This document shows positions 35,191 to 47,920 of a stretch of 64,000 nt of DNA, piece after piece. This DNA comes from Rhytidiadelphus loreus. Its lineage: Eukaryota; Streptophyta; Bryopsida; Hypnales; Hylocomiaceae. The notes beneath the pieces were generated by a model, which ran no database searches, had not been told where the DNA came from, and saw only the letters and a list, made by a program, of their open reading frames with translations. Within the stretch, counting starts at the first letter, position 1. Each line of letters starts with the position of its first letter. The position numbers were made by a program, and so were the translations under genes. The stretch is taken from contig OX344763.1 in assembly GCA_947034895.1 (NCBI GenBank), forward strand, positions 51,025,025-51,089,024. Direction: 5' to 3'.

Positions 35191-37190
35191 TTATCATCAT
35201 GTGTGCATATGATTATACTTAAGGTTTTAAAAATTACATGTATACTGGATTGTAAACAAAGAAAGAATTGTCTACATTATGTAAAAAAAGAAATTGGGGT
35301 ACCAAATCAAATGTTTAATAGATTTAAAACTAAAGTGCATGGATTAAGAAGGCAATCACTTGAAGATTTTATGATGTATTTCATGATATTAAAATATTTA
35401 TAGTTTATAGATGTACAACCTTCATTCTCGATGGATTGCATGATTGCTCTACCTTAAGTGGAGGATAATTGGCTTCATGTGGTTTTATAAGGACAATCTA
35501 AACCATCACGGCTCTCACCATAATGGCATAGTAAATGCATGGTGGCATAATATACACAACTAGTGCCATGATGACTTGCACTTGTAATTGAAAATTTTTC
35601 ATGATAATGTACACTTTAAATGGTATTGTTCCTTAGTTACTTTTCTAAACACATAGAAATTGTTCTGTACCTTCTTATAAGATATTTTTACAAAATGTTT
35701 GTCTTCAGAAATTGGATTTTATTTGTTAAATAAATAAAATGATTGGTTGTATTTTTTATTAATGTGATTGATTAAAAATAAATTGTAATTTTTGAATCAT
35801 TGTAAAATGCTTTCTTACTTTAAATATTTCAAAGTGGAAAAAAGAAAACAGATTAAGATGCAAATCTCACTCACTTTAGTCACTTAACAATGTTGTATTT
35901 ATTTTTGCGGTTTTTAACAAAGATTTTTCTGAATGTACAACAAAAAGGCACCAATTTATTAATGTTCTGAATTGTAGAAAAATTATATCTCACAAAGTAC
36001 TTTGCCATGCAATATCAATCTTCCTTTTCTAAAAATACACAATGTCATCCTAACTAAGGCTTGCAAGCATTCTACAATCATAGTGTATTGATTTACATTA
36101 AAAGAGTCCTCCCCTCTTTAAATTATTTGAAATTAAAGTACATAGTTCTCTTCTTTTAATATTTTGGAATTACAATATATAAAATAGTTCAAATATATCC
36201 TAAATTTTCTTATTATTGCACAAGGATGTTCAAAAGCTAAATATTAAATTCAGAAGCAGTGCATTTATATTTTCCATAATGTTAGTTCAGTGTTACACTA
36301 GTGTGCTCTATGTCATGCCACAACCATTGGGATGTCAAAAGCGACGTCTAAGCCCTACTAATTATCTTCAAATCACAATAAAAGTAATTTTCTAATTTTT
36401 CAACCAAAAGAATTCTTCGAAAATTAGTAACTTTTACAATATAGGTCCGAACTTCACGAAACCAAGTCCGTTCACACCTTCTCATTGAGGGCTTTCCGAT
36501 GGTATACAATATGCAACCGGGAAACGCATGGTCTGGAAGATTTGATTGTAACAAATGAAAAAATCAAACAAAACAAACAAATCAAAACAAATCAAATAGC
36601 CTATGTTAACCTTCAAAAGACCAGAATGCGTTTTTTGGCTAATATATAGAAATTTTAATAAGGTATGTGTGATTGGAGATTCACACATGTTGGGCTAAAA
36701 TTTTAATAGAAAGTGGAGACAAGGAATATCTTTCATTTGCTCTAAAATCAAGTCATTTGGAAATACGAGTGAAAAGTTAAGGCCTAATTATGTTCTTGTT
36801 TTCTTAACTATGTAGTCTATGCAGATTAAAAAAATTAATTTTATTCTAAAGTAAAAGTTTGGAATAGGTCATCATATATGAAATATTAGGTAAAATCCAC
36901 AAATTCAGTTTGCGAGTGATCGAGGGATGAAAAAAGGTGTTTCTAACTAAGAAACATGCCAGGAGTGTAACGGTAAAGCCAGATTGCCAAGATTCTCTAT
37001 TTCGGATATGATTCTTCCTTAGAGGAATTAAAATTAGGAAGTAGGAATTCAACATTACTAGTATGTGAGCACGGAGTGGGAAGTGGGAAATGGAGAGCGG
37101 GGAGCATAGATCTTGGTCAGGAAGGGAACAAATGATGAGAAAAAGAATCTAAATGGATTAAAGTCTACCTAAATTTGGGTGGAAGAACGT
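35191..37190. other. AT-rich, no gene seen
   Basis: Apart from the inverted-repeat arm at 36370-36620 only short ORFs without motifs are present. Confidence 0.6.
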
Positions 37191-37199
37191 TGGATTTTG

Positions 37200-37790
37200 G
37201 TTGAAGGTTGCTTGAAATTTAGTAAGGGGTTGATAAAAATTTAGATGGAAAAGTCTAAGGGATGTAGATGAAAGGAGATTTAAAAAATGGATGAAAGTAG
37301 AGGTAGGAATGGATGAAAATAGTGGATGAAAGTGGTAGAAGGGATGGATGAAAATAGTGGATGAAAGTAGAAGAAGGAAGGAATGAAAACAGTGGATGAA
37401 AGTTGAAGTACATGAAAGTAGAAATGGATGAAAAAATGGATGAAAAAAATAAGTGAAAGTAGGAGAATGAATGGATAAACAAAATGGATGAAAGTAGCAA
37501 AATTAATGGATGAAAAAAATGGGTGAAAGTAGGAGAATGAACGGATGAACAAAATGGATGAAAGTAGAAGAATTAGTGGATGCCTACAATAGATGAAAGT
37601 AGCAAAATTAACAGATGAAAAAAATGGGTGAAAGTAGGAGAATATACGGATGAATAAAATGGATGAAAGTAGAAGAATTAATAGATGAAAAAAATAGTTG
37701 AAAATAGGAGAATAAATGGATGAATAAAAATGGATGATAGTAGAGGAATTAGTGGATGAATAAGATGGATGAAAGTAGAAGTAGAAGTTC
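37200..37790. repeat. Purine-rich minisatellite (GGATGAAAGTAG)
   Basis: Repeated AAAATGGATGAAAGTAG and AGAATTAGTGGATGA words at roughly 30- and 55-60-base spacing with strong strand asymmetry (almost no C on the plus strand). It creates low-complexity Phe/Ser/His ORFs on the minus strand. Confidence 0.85.
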
Positions 37791-38870
37791 GTGAACATAC
37801 AAGTAAGTATAGATCACGATATAGAGAAATGTTTGAGTAAATTTAACAAAATTGAGATGAAGACATGGTAAGTTGGTAACCATGTTAGATTGAGGTTCAG
37901 GAAACTCTAATTTCCTCTATATGAACAAACAAATTATATTATTTTCAACTCATGTGTCATAAGTGATAGGAAAATGTATTGACAAAGGCCAATAAGGAAA
38001 GGTTTAGGGTTTCATGCATGAAGTACAAGTAATACCAGTGACTTTCGTAGGTTTGCTCAATCAAGTGTAATGCAAATAGTGGCCCTTTTAGTCTCACTAT
38101 ATTTTGATTTATGAATAAAAGATAGACGTGTTAAAACATGGAGTATTCTAATCTAGCAGAACCTAAATGGGGAATTTCGTTAAAATGGTGGTATTCCATT
38201 AAAATGACGGTTCAGAGCTCCCAAGTCTGCATGAAATCCGACTGAAAATGGTAGCGGGGGGGATGAAATCCTGCAACAATGATGGGCTCTTGTGATAAAA
38301 ACACCTTTTCCTCGATTCAATCAAAGTTGAAGAGGTCCATTTCAAGACGAAATCATATCCATTCAGTGCCTTTTTAGAGCAGGCTACCTTAAACAAAGTT
38401 CCAAAAGCGCTCTAAGCGCCATTTGTTGTGCGAGGCGTGGATGACTCTTACAATTTGTGGAGGATCACAAAGACACATCACATTGCCACTTGGATTTTGG
38501 GCAAAGTGGCCAAGAGGAAAACAATTCACAAATCTGGATGCGTGGGCATGCACGGAATAAGAGGGGGCGGCGCAAATGAAAGTGCGGCCTTGGTTTAAAG
38601 AAGACAGTCCACATTGAATAGGGTAATTATAGTGGATTTTGCATAGGGATCCAAACCCGTTTACATCATTTCTAGCTCTCTTCTACGGGAGAGACGCAAA
38701 AGAGAAGGTGTTGTCAAAGAACAAACTATTTACGTGGAACTTTTGGGGACCATGTGCTGCAGGACAAACTAAAAAATGGAGGAAGGTACAATCTGAACTA
38801 TACCATTCTAAGTTCAGGCCGAGACGCACTACTCATTTTTCATTTGTCGATGCAGAGGGCTGAATCTGCA
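37791..38870. other. No gene seen
   Basis: Mixed-composition DNA leading into the palindromic array; small ORFs without recognisable motifs. Confidence 0.55.
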
Positions 38871-41370
38871 CTCTACATTCTCAAATTGCGCCTCCAAAAC
38901 CGCATGCAACCATCTTTGAGTGAAGGGTCTTGAGCTTCATGAACAAAAGCAAGCGCTTATTGGCCAATCATGTCATTGGGAAGTCTTTACAGGGCAATCG
39001 GAGATTCCCAGACAAATGCTCGTCAATTGCGCCATGGACCACTTCCGGCGTTGCCTCTTTGCCAAATACATCATGGTTGAACCGGTCGACTGTGAGAGGT
39101 AAAAGCAAGAGCAATGACAACCCATCCATGTTCATAGGGGAAGTCAACTTCCTCTTCAGAAGATGTTGACATATGGTCATTGTTGAAACACAACAGGACC
39201 CACCTCGCGAACAGGGCATCACCGGCATACAAGGAACTCATCGACGCAAGGAAGGACGGCATTGTTATCCACATTTTCCTCCAGCAGTTCAAGTGTACCT
39301 GGTGGGAGCGACTGCCATCCACCGTCCGTGTCCTAGCATCCGGAGTTTTTGAAGGTGAGAACCAGAAACGATCGACTTTTTCTGGGAAGTGCACTGGTGT
39401 GATGAGGCTGTTGATCGGAATACCTATTGGCTGCTCATAACTCAAGCTGTCGAGCGGATGTGGGGTCGTCCGCATCCAACCTTGCACAGTGAGAGCTAAG
39501 TTGGATATGAAAGACCCATGTGCATCCACTCGGCGGCTTGAGTTATGAGCAGCAAATAGGTAATCCGATCGACACCCTCACCACACCGATCCACCATCCC
39601 AAGAATAGTAGACCGCATCTGGCACATGTCTACAAAAAACCCGGATGCCGGGAGAAGGAAGGTAGATGGCCGTCGCTCCTATCAGGTACACTCGAACAGC
39701 TGGAGGAAAATCTGCATGACAACGTCGTCCTTCCTTGCGCCGATGAGCACCTTGTATGCCGGTGACGCCCTACGAAGAAGAGGGCCATGGATTCCAATGC
39801 CATGAATCCCCTATGAATATTCATGTTCGGACAGAAGATGGGCCGCCAGTGTCCCTGTCTTTGTTCTACACCGAGTCAACAAGTTCAACCATGAACGAGC
39901 CAGCATGATAACAACGCCAAAATGGATCCACACCGCACTTGATGAGCATTTGTCTGCGTGTCTACGAATGCCCTGCAAGGTCCTCACAAGCGACATGAAT
40001 AGCAAATAAACGCAAATTGGTGTTGGTGAAATGGTGGTCCGCTCACAGTCTACAATTTGCAAACTAGAGGGGTAGTAAGCAACTTAGGGACATGGTCCAC
40101 ACTGAGAATCTAGGTCGCCACATTCTCTACATTCTCAAATTGCGCCTCCAAAACCGCATGCAGCCAACTTCGGGTGAAGGGTCTTGAGCTTCATGAACAA
40201 AAGCAAGCGCCTATTTGCCAATCATGTCGTTGGGAAGCCTTTATAGGGCATTCGGAGATTCCCAGACAAATGCTTGTCAATTGCGACATGGACCAATTCC
40301 GGCATCGCCTCTTTGCCGAATACATCATGGTTCAACCGGTCGATCGTGAGAGGTAAAAGCAAGAGCACTCACAACCCATCCACGTTCATAGGGGAAGTCA
40401 ACTTCTTCTTCAAAAGATGTTGACACATGGTCATCGCTGAAACACACCAAGACCCACCTCGCGAACAGGGCGTCACTTGCATTCAAGGAGCTCCTGGGTG
40501 CAAGGATGGACGGCGTTGTGATGCGCATTCTCCCCAAGTTGTTCGAGTGTACTTGGTGGGAGCAATGGCCATCCACCGTCCACGTCCTAGCATCCGGAGT
40601 TTCTTAGGGTCGGAACCAAAAACGGTTGACTTTTCTCGGGAAGTGCACTGGTGTGAAGAGGGTGTCCATTAGAGTACCTATTGGCTGCTCATAACTCAAT
40701 CCGTCAAGCGGATGTGGGGTTGTCCGATTACCACGGTGCACAATGAGACCCAAATTGGTTTACAACGACCCACATGCACTCGATGACTTGAATTATGAGC
40801 AATCAATAGATACTTTGATGGACACCCTCCCCACACCGATCCACCACCCGGAGAATAGTAGACCGCATCTGGCACATGCCCAAAGAAACCCCGGATACCG
40901 GGAGAAGGACGGTGGATGGACGTTGCTCCTACCAAGTATCTTAGAACAACAGGAGGAGAATGTGCATGACAACGTCGTCCTTCCTTGTGCCGAGGAGCTC
41001 CTTGAATGCAGGTGACACCCTACGAAGATCAGGGCCATTGATTCCAGTGCCATGAATTCCCTATGAATATTCGTGTTCGGACAGAAGATGGGCTGCGAGC
41101 GTCCCTACTTTTGCTCTACATAGTCAGCAAGTTCAACCATGAACAAGCCAGCACGATAACAACGCCAGAATGGATCCACACCGCACTTGACGAGCATTTG
41201 TCTGCGTATCTCTGAATGCCCTGTAAGGTCCTCACAAGCGACATGAATAGCAAATAAACACCCACTGGTGTTGGTGAAATGGTGGTCCGTTGAGAGTCTA
41301 CAGTTTTGCCCAGTCGAGGGGGTGTAAGCAATGTGGGGACGTGGTCGACACCCGGAAACTAGATCGCCTT
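38871..41370. repeat. Two tandem ~1.25-kb palindromic units
   Basis: The phrase CTCTACATTCTCAAATTGCG occurs at 38871 and 40125, giving a period of 1254. Each unit is itself an imperfect inverted repeat: 40241-40280 pairs with the reverse complement of 41178-41217 (centre about 40729), and 39420-39450 with 39520-39550 (centre about 39485). Similar short ORFs therefore appear on both strands; none has a recognisable domain. Confidence 0.8.
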
Positions 41371-41559
41371 GTTGTTGGAGAGAGACCAAGTAGCCTACAC
41401 AAAAAGGCCAACGATCAATTCCGGACTTGGAGGGGCCGGACAGTGCACTCAAAGATCACGTAGGGTACTGATAAGCCCACCTTATGATATACGGAGTCCT
41501 CAACAACCTCATTTACAATCGCACCAAGGTGACGTCCATGCCTTCTTCTTTTGGGGCCA

Positions 41560-44500
41560 CGCAGTCGGAGCTAGAGCACTCTGAGTCCCAGCTTCGTCTG
41601 CCTCTGGGGAATGTCGGGGCCCCAAGAGAAGGGGTTGGTGGACAAGTATTCTGACACCATTGCCGGGATGGGGACCATTGTAAACAGGGTGCTTATCAAC
41701 GCACCTATTGTCTGCTCATAACAAGGGCCTTCGAGTGGGAGTGGAACATTCATATCCAACAATGCGCAATCATCAAACACATGCTCCTGTGCATTTTTCG
41801 AGGAATGAGCAGAGTTGGTTATCATTGCTCCACTCCCACTTGAGGGCTCGCATTGTGAGCAGCCAACAAGTGCGTTGATAGGCCCCCTGTCCATAGCAAT
41901 CCCCATCCCGGCAATGGTAGAGCGGCTGCAGTCAAAGCCCACGGAGACGGAAGGATGTCGCGGAGGAGGACGACGCATGACGGTGGCTCTCATGGTGTAC
42001 CTCGAATGATGGTGGAAGGAGGGGTTCATGGTACCGCCTCCCGTTGTTGCCCTTGCAATTCCCGTGAACGCAAGGCGCATCCAACCGAGCAATGCCTCCC
42101 GAGTTCTTCGCATGCGATTTGAAGATGCTACCCACGGTTCAGACCGCGCGGTTTGAACTACAAGCGTCGACGCTCCAACCATCGTCGCTTCGTGATGATT
42201 CTCCAGCTTGATCAACACCAGCAAGAGTCTATTCGCCGATCACATCGTCGTGAGGTCCTCGCACGGCACTCCGAGGTTCGCGGTCAAATGCTCGTCCATT
42301 GCAATGCGGACCCATGCTATCGTCATCCCATAGCCGGATGGATCATTGCTGAACTCGCTCTTGTGTTCACGGAAACCCACCCCGTCACAAAGTGCGCCTT
42401 GCGTTCACGAGACTTCCAGTGCGCAACGACGGGAGGCGTTGGCATGGACGCCCTCCTCGCATTGTTCAAGGGCACCGTTTTCGAGGGTTGGCACCGAAAC
42501 CGGTCAACCTTTGCCGGGATGGGGACTGCTGTGAAAAGGTGTCTATCAACGCACCTGTTGTCTGCTCATAACAAGTGCCCTCAAGTGAGAGTCGAACACT
42601 CATATCCAACAATGCGCAATCATCAAACACATGCTCTTGTGCATTTTTCGAGGAATGAGCAGAGTTGGATATCATTGCTCCACTTTCACTTGAGGGCTCG
42701 CATTGTAAGCAGCCAACAGGTGCGTTGATAGGCCCCGTCCACGGCAGTCCCCATCCCGGCAATGGTAGACCGGCTGTGGTCGAAGTCCACGGAGACGAAG
42801 GATGTCGCGGAGGAGGACGACGCATGACGGTGGCTCTCATGGTATACCTCGAATGATGACGCAGGGAGGGGTTCATGGCAACGCCTCCCGTTGTTGCGCC
42901 ATGGAAGTCCCGTGAACGCAAGGCACATCCGCTTCACACAAGAGACGAGTTCAACAACGATCCATCCAACACGTTGACATCGTCTGAATTGGTCAGCACT
43001 ATAATGGACGAATATTTTCTGGACCTTCTCAGTGTGCCGTGCAACGACCACCCAAACGATATGATCGGCAAATAGATGCCTACTGGCGTTGGTGAAATGA
43101 TGTTGCAGGGACCTTTCATCTGCGTGCTACGGCGTAAAGAAGCCTGCTCTACGGGATCGGGGACTCGTGTTAAAAAAGTGCGAATATTTGTATTAGTCTA
43201 TCCAATGTGGGAATGAGTATATTGTTGACAAGAATGAACTGAAAATGTTTCTACAATTCTCTAATGAGATGCATCTGTAAATGTCATTTATGTTGTATGG
43301 GAAAGTCATCCATGGCTCATCATGAGTTCACGTTTAGCAATGTCAATGTGGAGCTATTCCTAAAAGCAAAGTAGGGTAGACCGGACTGTGGAGTTGAAAC
43401 GCGACTGTGCAGCCTTCCATTGTGACCTTCGCAGACGAGTTGAGGATGCTGCCCACGGTTCAAACCGCACGATCTGAACTGCAAGCGCTAATGCTCCAAC
43501 CTCCATCGCTTCATGATGACTCTTTAGCTTGATCAACACCAATAAGAGTCTATTCGCCGATCACATCGTCGTGAGGTCCTCGCACGGCACTCCGAGGTTC
43601 GCGGTCAAATGCTCATTCATTGCAGTGCAGACCCATGCTGGCGTTGTCCCTTTGCCGGATGGATCATTGCTGAACCCGCTCTTGTGTTGAGAAGAGGCAA
43701 GGACATGGACACCCCATCCACGGTCACGTCAAGAACGTTCTCTTCAGATCCCGAAACCCACCGCCTAGCAGAGTGCGTCTTGCATTCACAAAACTTCTAG
43801 TGCGCAACGAGGGGAGGCGTTGGCATGAACGCCCTCCTCCAACCGTTCAAGGGCACCCCATCCGTGCGACCTTCGTCCATCGTTCCCCTCCGCCACATCC
43901 TCGTGTTTTCGAGGGTTGGCACCGAAACCGGTCAACCTTTGCCGGGATGGGGACTGTCGTGAAAAGGTGCATATCAACGCACCTGTTGGCTGCTCATAAC
44001 AAGTGCCTTCAAGTGAGATTGGAACAGTCATATCCAACAATGCGCAATCATCAAACACATGCTCCTGTGCATTTTTCGAGGAATGAGTAGAGTTGAATAT
44101 CATTGCTCCACTCTCACTTGAGGGCTCGCATTGTGAGTAGTCAACAGGTGCGTTGATAGGCACCCTGTCCATAGCAGTCCTCATCCCGGCAATGGTAGAC
44201 CAACTGCGGTCGAAGCCTACGGAGACGGAAGGATGTCGTGGAGGACAACGCATGAAAGTGGCTCTCATGGTGTACCTCGAACGATGACGGAGGGAGGGGT
44301 TCATGGCAACGCCTCCCGTTGTTGCCCTTGGAAGTCCCGTGAACGCAAGGCGCATCCGCTCCACAGAAGAGATGAGTTCAACAACGATCCATCCAGCATG
44401 TTGACATTGTCCGAATTGGTCAACACTACAATGGACGAATATTTTTTGGACCTTCTCAGGGTGCCTTGCAATGACCACCTTCACGATATGATCGGCAAAT

Positions 44501-44990
44501 AGATGCCTATTGGTGTTGGAGAAATGATGTTGTGTGGACCTTTCTTCTACGTGCTACGACGAAGGGAACCACGCTCTATGGGATCGGGGACTCGTGTTAA
44601 AGAAGTGCGGGTATCTGTATTAGTATATCCAATGTGGAAATGAGTATATTGTTGACAAAAATGATGAACTGAAAATGTTTCTAAAATTCTGAAAATGTTT
44701 CTAAAATATCTCTAATGAGATACATCTGTAAATGTCATTTATGTTGTGTGGGAAAGTCATCCATGGCTCATCACGAGTCCACGTTCAGCAATGTTAGTGT
44801 GGAGCTATTACTAAAAGCAATGAAGGGTAGACTGGACTTTGGACTTGAAACGCGACTGTGCAACCTTCCGTCGTAACCTTCACAGACGAGTTGAGGATGC
44901 TGCCCACGATTCAGACCGCGCGGTCTGAACTGCAAGTGCTGACACTCCAACCTTCGTCGCGTCGGCCACTTGGGGAGGTGACTGCCCGGA
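41560..44990. repeat. Tandem array of ~1.3-1.45-kb palindromic units
   Basis: The landmark CACGRTTCARACCGC (RTT = GTT/ATT) with following CTGAACTGCAAG recurs at about 42134, 43455 and 44906 (steps 1321 and 1451). Inside each repeat lies an inverted repeat of about 900-1000 bp: 42200-42330 pairs with 42990-43090 (centre ~42650) and 43525-43640 with 44400-44510 (centre ~44020). 43120-43440 and 44560-44880 are alike. The landmark is a copy of the palindrome TCAGACCGCGCGGTCTGA. ORFs on both strands encode the same diverged text and are not convincing genes. Confidence 0.8.
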
Positions 44991-45652
44991 AGGATCCTGC
45001 ACAACAAAGACAATGGTCAAGACCGTGCAAACGTGATTGCGTTTTTTTGGACAAGCTCCGGAAAGACAAAGTTCAGAGTGGGAAAAGAGGAGCAACAGAG
45101 TATTCGATGGACAAACAATTTCACCCCATCCTAGACTGCAACCTAGTGTAGGGCGGGAAAAAATTGTTTCTCCATCAAAGTCATTCATCGTCCCCTGCAT
45201 ACCTCAATTCAACCATCCAGGGGAGCGAACAACCTACCTTACCACATACGTACACTGTCGCACCACGCGCTCGTCAGCAGTGATGTCTTCTTATAGGGAA
45301 GTCAAGGTCACGTCCTCACCCGCGTTGCCCGCCTCGCCCAACGCTCGCAATTGTCGGAGGAGCCCACTCCTTCCGTCATCTGGGTCCGCCATCGCTTCAT
45401 CCGTCGAGTGCCCCTTTGTGCACTGTCAACGGAGTGCCCGCCGATAGCGCGAAAGCGCCGCCTCTGCACACCCATCCAATTCCACTTGGTGCATCAACCC
45501 TTTTCTTTCTTTTGCACCACGTGTTTTGCTCTTCGACAGACGAAATGATTGTTCCCGTCTCTATTGTACGTGCCGACGAACTCTGGATACTCCAGCAAGA
45601 GAGACCTGTCTTGCAACGTAGCTAACGCGCGCACTTTGAGTCCCAGATGCGT

Positions 45653-46976
45653 CTATTTGAGGGGCGTCGTGAGGTTTCCGAAAAATGGATTCTGAGACGC
45701 ATACTGCGACACACTAAGACCGGACTCTAGTAGGCCCTTGAGATAGAGTCGCAACATCTTGTCCAGGATGGAATCGTGCGGGCTGCCAATGTACGACAAC
45801 GGGAAGATGGCATTGTGCACGGGATTGAGGATGCTGCTCTCGGGGGAGGAATCGATGAGCAGTGTGTTGCTGGAATTGGCCTTGAACGTGCCGGATTTGA
45901 ACCTATCTTTGTTTTAGACGGCCTTGTGCAGAACCTTGAGCCTCAGCCTCCCTTCGGGATGGTCGGGGAATTGAACGTACGTGTCCTCCTCGACGTCGGT
46001 ATCCCACTCGGAGTGGACGGGGTGCGCCGGACAAGGCCACTTGGGGAGGTGTAGGCGGGGCCTACACTTGCACAACCGCCACGATTGTCTCTCCAAGATG
46101 GAGGTGCAGTCCTCGAGCGTGAGCACATGCAAGCCGCGGAAGAGGAAATCGATCATGGGATTGGTTACGATGGCCGGCAGCCTCGTCCACATAGACAAGC
46201 GAAACCTCTTTGCCAGGCCTTTGAGGAATTCGTACACTTCGAGACAACACGAGACGGAGAACTCGCCGAAGATGTGGCGTTTCGTGGGATCGTAATCGTC
46301 CTCCGATGGTGCGTTTGTTGTAGGCGAGCGAACGGAACCGACGGGCCTGACGTGCTCAACTTGGCATAGGACTCCTTCCAACTCCAAGACAACAAAATAA
46401 CTATACAAGGGCAAAGCAACGGGAGGCGGCGCCACAGGCAACGGCAACGAGGCCTGCGTATGCAAAATCCCTTGTTCAAAGTAGTATTTGAAAATTGAAT
46501 AAATGAGAGTCCACAATTGAAAATGCGCCCCCCCCCCCAACAGGCGTGGGAGGCTTGAACACAGAGACGTGAACCCTTGTCCATTATCATACTATTTCTA
46601 AACGAGATCCACGTCCGATCCCTACAAACTATCTAGGCAAGCGCTAGGGAAGCACTGAGCACAGGGATGCAAGGAGATCGAGCCTCACCTTTGTTACATC
46701 CGGAGTGGTGGCCGCAACGGGGGGGGTGACCGCGACGGGAGTGGTGGCATGCTTAGTGGCGGCGCGAGTCTGGACACCCACAACGATGGGAGAGACGACT
46801 TGTGCAGCTTGCGTAGGGGGGAGTTCCACTGCAGAGACCGGAGGGGGGACTTTAGCAATGGCGGGAGCCTCCAGTGCCATCGGTGGCGGACAAAGAGGGC
46901 AACTCGGTCGACGGAGTACTAGTGCAGATTTTTCGCCCAACCCAAGAGCATGGCCACCCTGAACCGCAAATGCCAA
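45653..46976 (-). pseudogene. FCP1-like (HAD-type) phosphatase, catalytic Asp pair replaced, one in-frame TAA
   Basis: Exon 1 (to about 46697) is Pro/Ala-rich and ends at AAG|GTGAGG. The intron ends CATACGCAG (about 46458), and exon 2 continues in phase. The domain begins YFVVLELEGVLC, where family members have DxDG; it continues VYEFLKGLAKRFRLSMWT, MIDFLF and, after TAA at 45914-45916, NTLLIDSSPESSILNPVHNA, which matches the plant FCP1-like NTLLIDDSPYKA block. It then reads LRLYLKGLLESG to TAG at 45653-45655; the frame stays open past this to TGA near 45497. Known family role: dephosphorylation of protein Ser/Thr, for example the RNA polymerase II tail. With Glu-x-Glu it is probably inactive. 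The upstream limit is uncertain: no good ATG at 46976. Confidence 0.7.
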
Positions 46977-47422
46977 TTGCCAAGAGCATAACTAGATTGC
47001 CCAAAAGGACTTGGAATAGAAAGCACAATGCACAACATTCTACATTGCACATCACTCACCGCAACGAATTGCCGAAAACACGAATTGCCAAAAAATGAAA
47101 CCAATATATTACAAATAGAATACAATGTTTGTACAAACTTTACGAACAGTGTTTCACGAACAATCTGAAAATCACATCTGTACAACTAAAATCGCCACAG
47201 GCCTCGCGAAGAGGGCTCCTAAATCTATGGGCCTGTCGCTCCATGGATGGTGGACCCGTTGGGACGACCTTCGATCGACTTGACATAATACCCTCACATA
47301 GCTTCCACACTTGGAAGCGCAATTCAAAAGATGGGGAGCTATGTGGAGGGGTTACCCATTGTGGGAGTCTAGATGTCCTCGCAGGGTGAGTCGACTGGCG
47401 CATGCTCCTTGTGCCTCGCAGG
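46977..47422. other. Spacer and left-hand tail of the interrupted coiled-coil gene
   Basis: The segment just left of the insertion (47422 down to about 47365), read on the minus strand, continues the frame of the gene at 53070-54501 for about 15 codons to TAG, or about 30 codons to TGA if TAG is read through. The remainder has no convincing coding signal. Confidence 0.45.
47415..47422. repeat. Target-site duplication, left copy (insertion 2)
   Basis: CTCGCAGG, identical to 53070-53077. Confidence 0.9.
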
Positions 47423-47599
47423 CAGGGTTGTCTTGTCTGACATATTTTTGGGTTTAGGCGTCGTGTATGACGTCTGACGTCGCGTGTCGCGTGTCACCAA
47501 GTGTCGAGTTTACTTGACATCGCGTCGCGGAGGGGTAAAAAAATTTACCCCACAGTAAATAGATTTTGCCTACGTGGCAAGGTTTACAAAATGACGTGG

Positions 47600-47920
47600 A
47601 AAGCCAATTTGGGCGACTGCAGGTAGGGGCGCATGTACTTCAGCCTTGGGCGACCGTGGATGGGGGCGCGTGCAAGTACAAATGGGGCGAGTACGGGTTC
47701 TAAAATTAAGGCGACCTCTGGTCCAAGGGGCGACTGCTGGTCCAGGGGGGCGACCTCTGGTCCAAGGGGGCGACTGCTGGTCCAAGGGGGCGACTGCTGG
47801 TCCAGGGAGGCGACCTCTGGTCCAAGGGGGCGACTTCTGGTCCAGGGGGGCGACTTCTGGTCCAGGGGGGCGACTTCTGGTCCAGGGAGGCGACTGCTGG
47901 TCCAGGGGGGCGACCTCCTT
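47600..47920 (+). repeat. 18-19-bp GC-rich array (insertion 2, left arm)
   Basis: About twelve units of GGGGGCGACTGCTGGTCCAA and variants with CCTCTGG or CTTCTGG. Related to, but distinct from, the units of insertion 1. Confidence 0.9.

Larger units (their letters stand above)
32900..36620. repeat. Inverted repeat pair (~200 bp) flanking 3.3 kb
   Basis: 32930-33080 on the plus strand and 36370-36620 on the minus strand share TTTGTTTGTTTTGTTTG, then ...TACC(G/A)TCGGAAAGCCCTC, then GGTTT(T/C)GTG. A third partial copy is at 33150-33240. The enclosed DNA is AT-rich tandem repeat. It may be a non-autonomous element or a nested duplication; I could not confirm target duplications. Confidence 0.5.

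Noticed and set aside
37255..37798. Phe/Ser/His-rich minus-strand ORFs resembling membrane proteins
   Set aside because: They are translations of the GGATGAAAGTAG minisatellite.
38930..44502. Many 60-230-codon ORFs on both strands of the palindromic array
   Set aside because: The same text occurs on both strands because the DNA is inverted-repeated; no recognisable domain and no consistent frame between copies.
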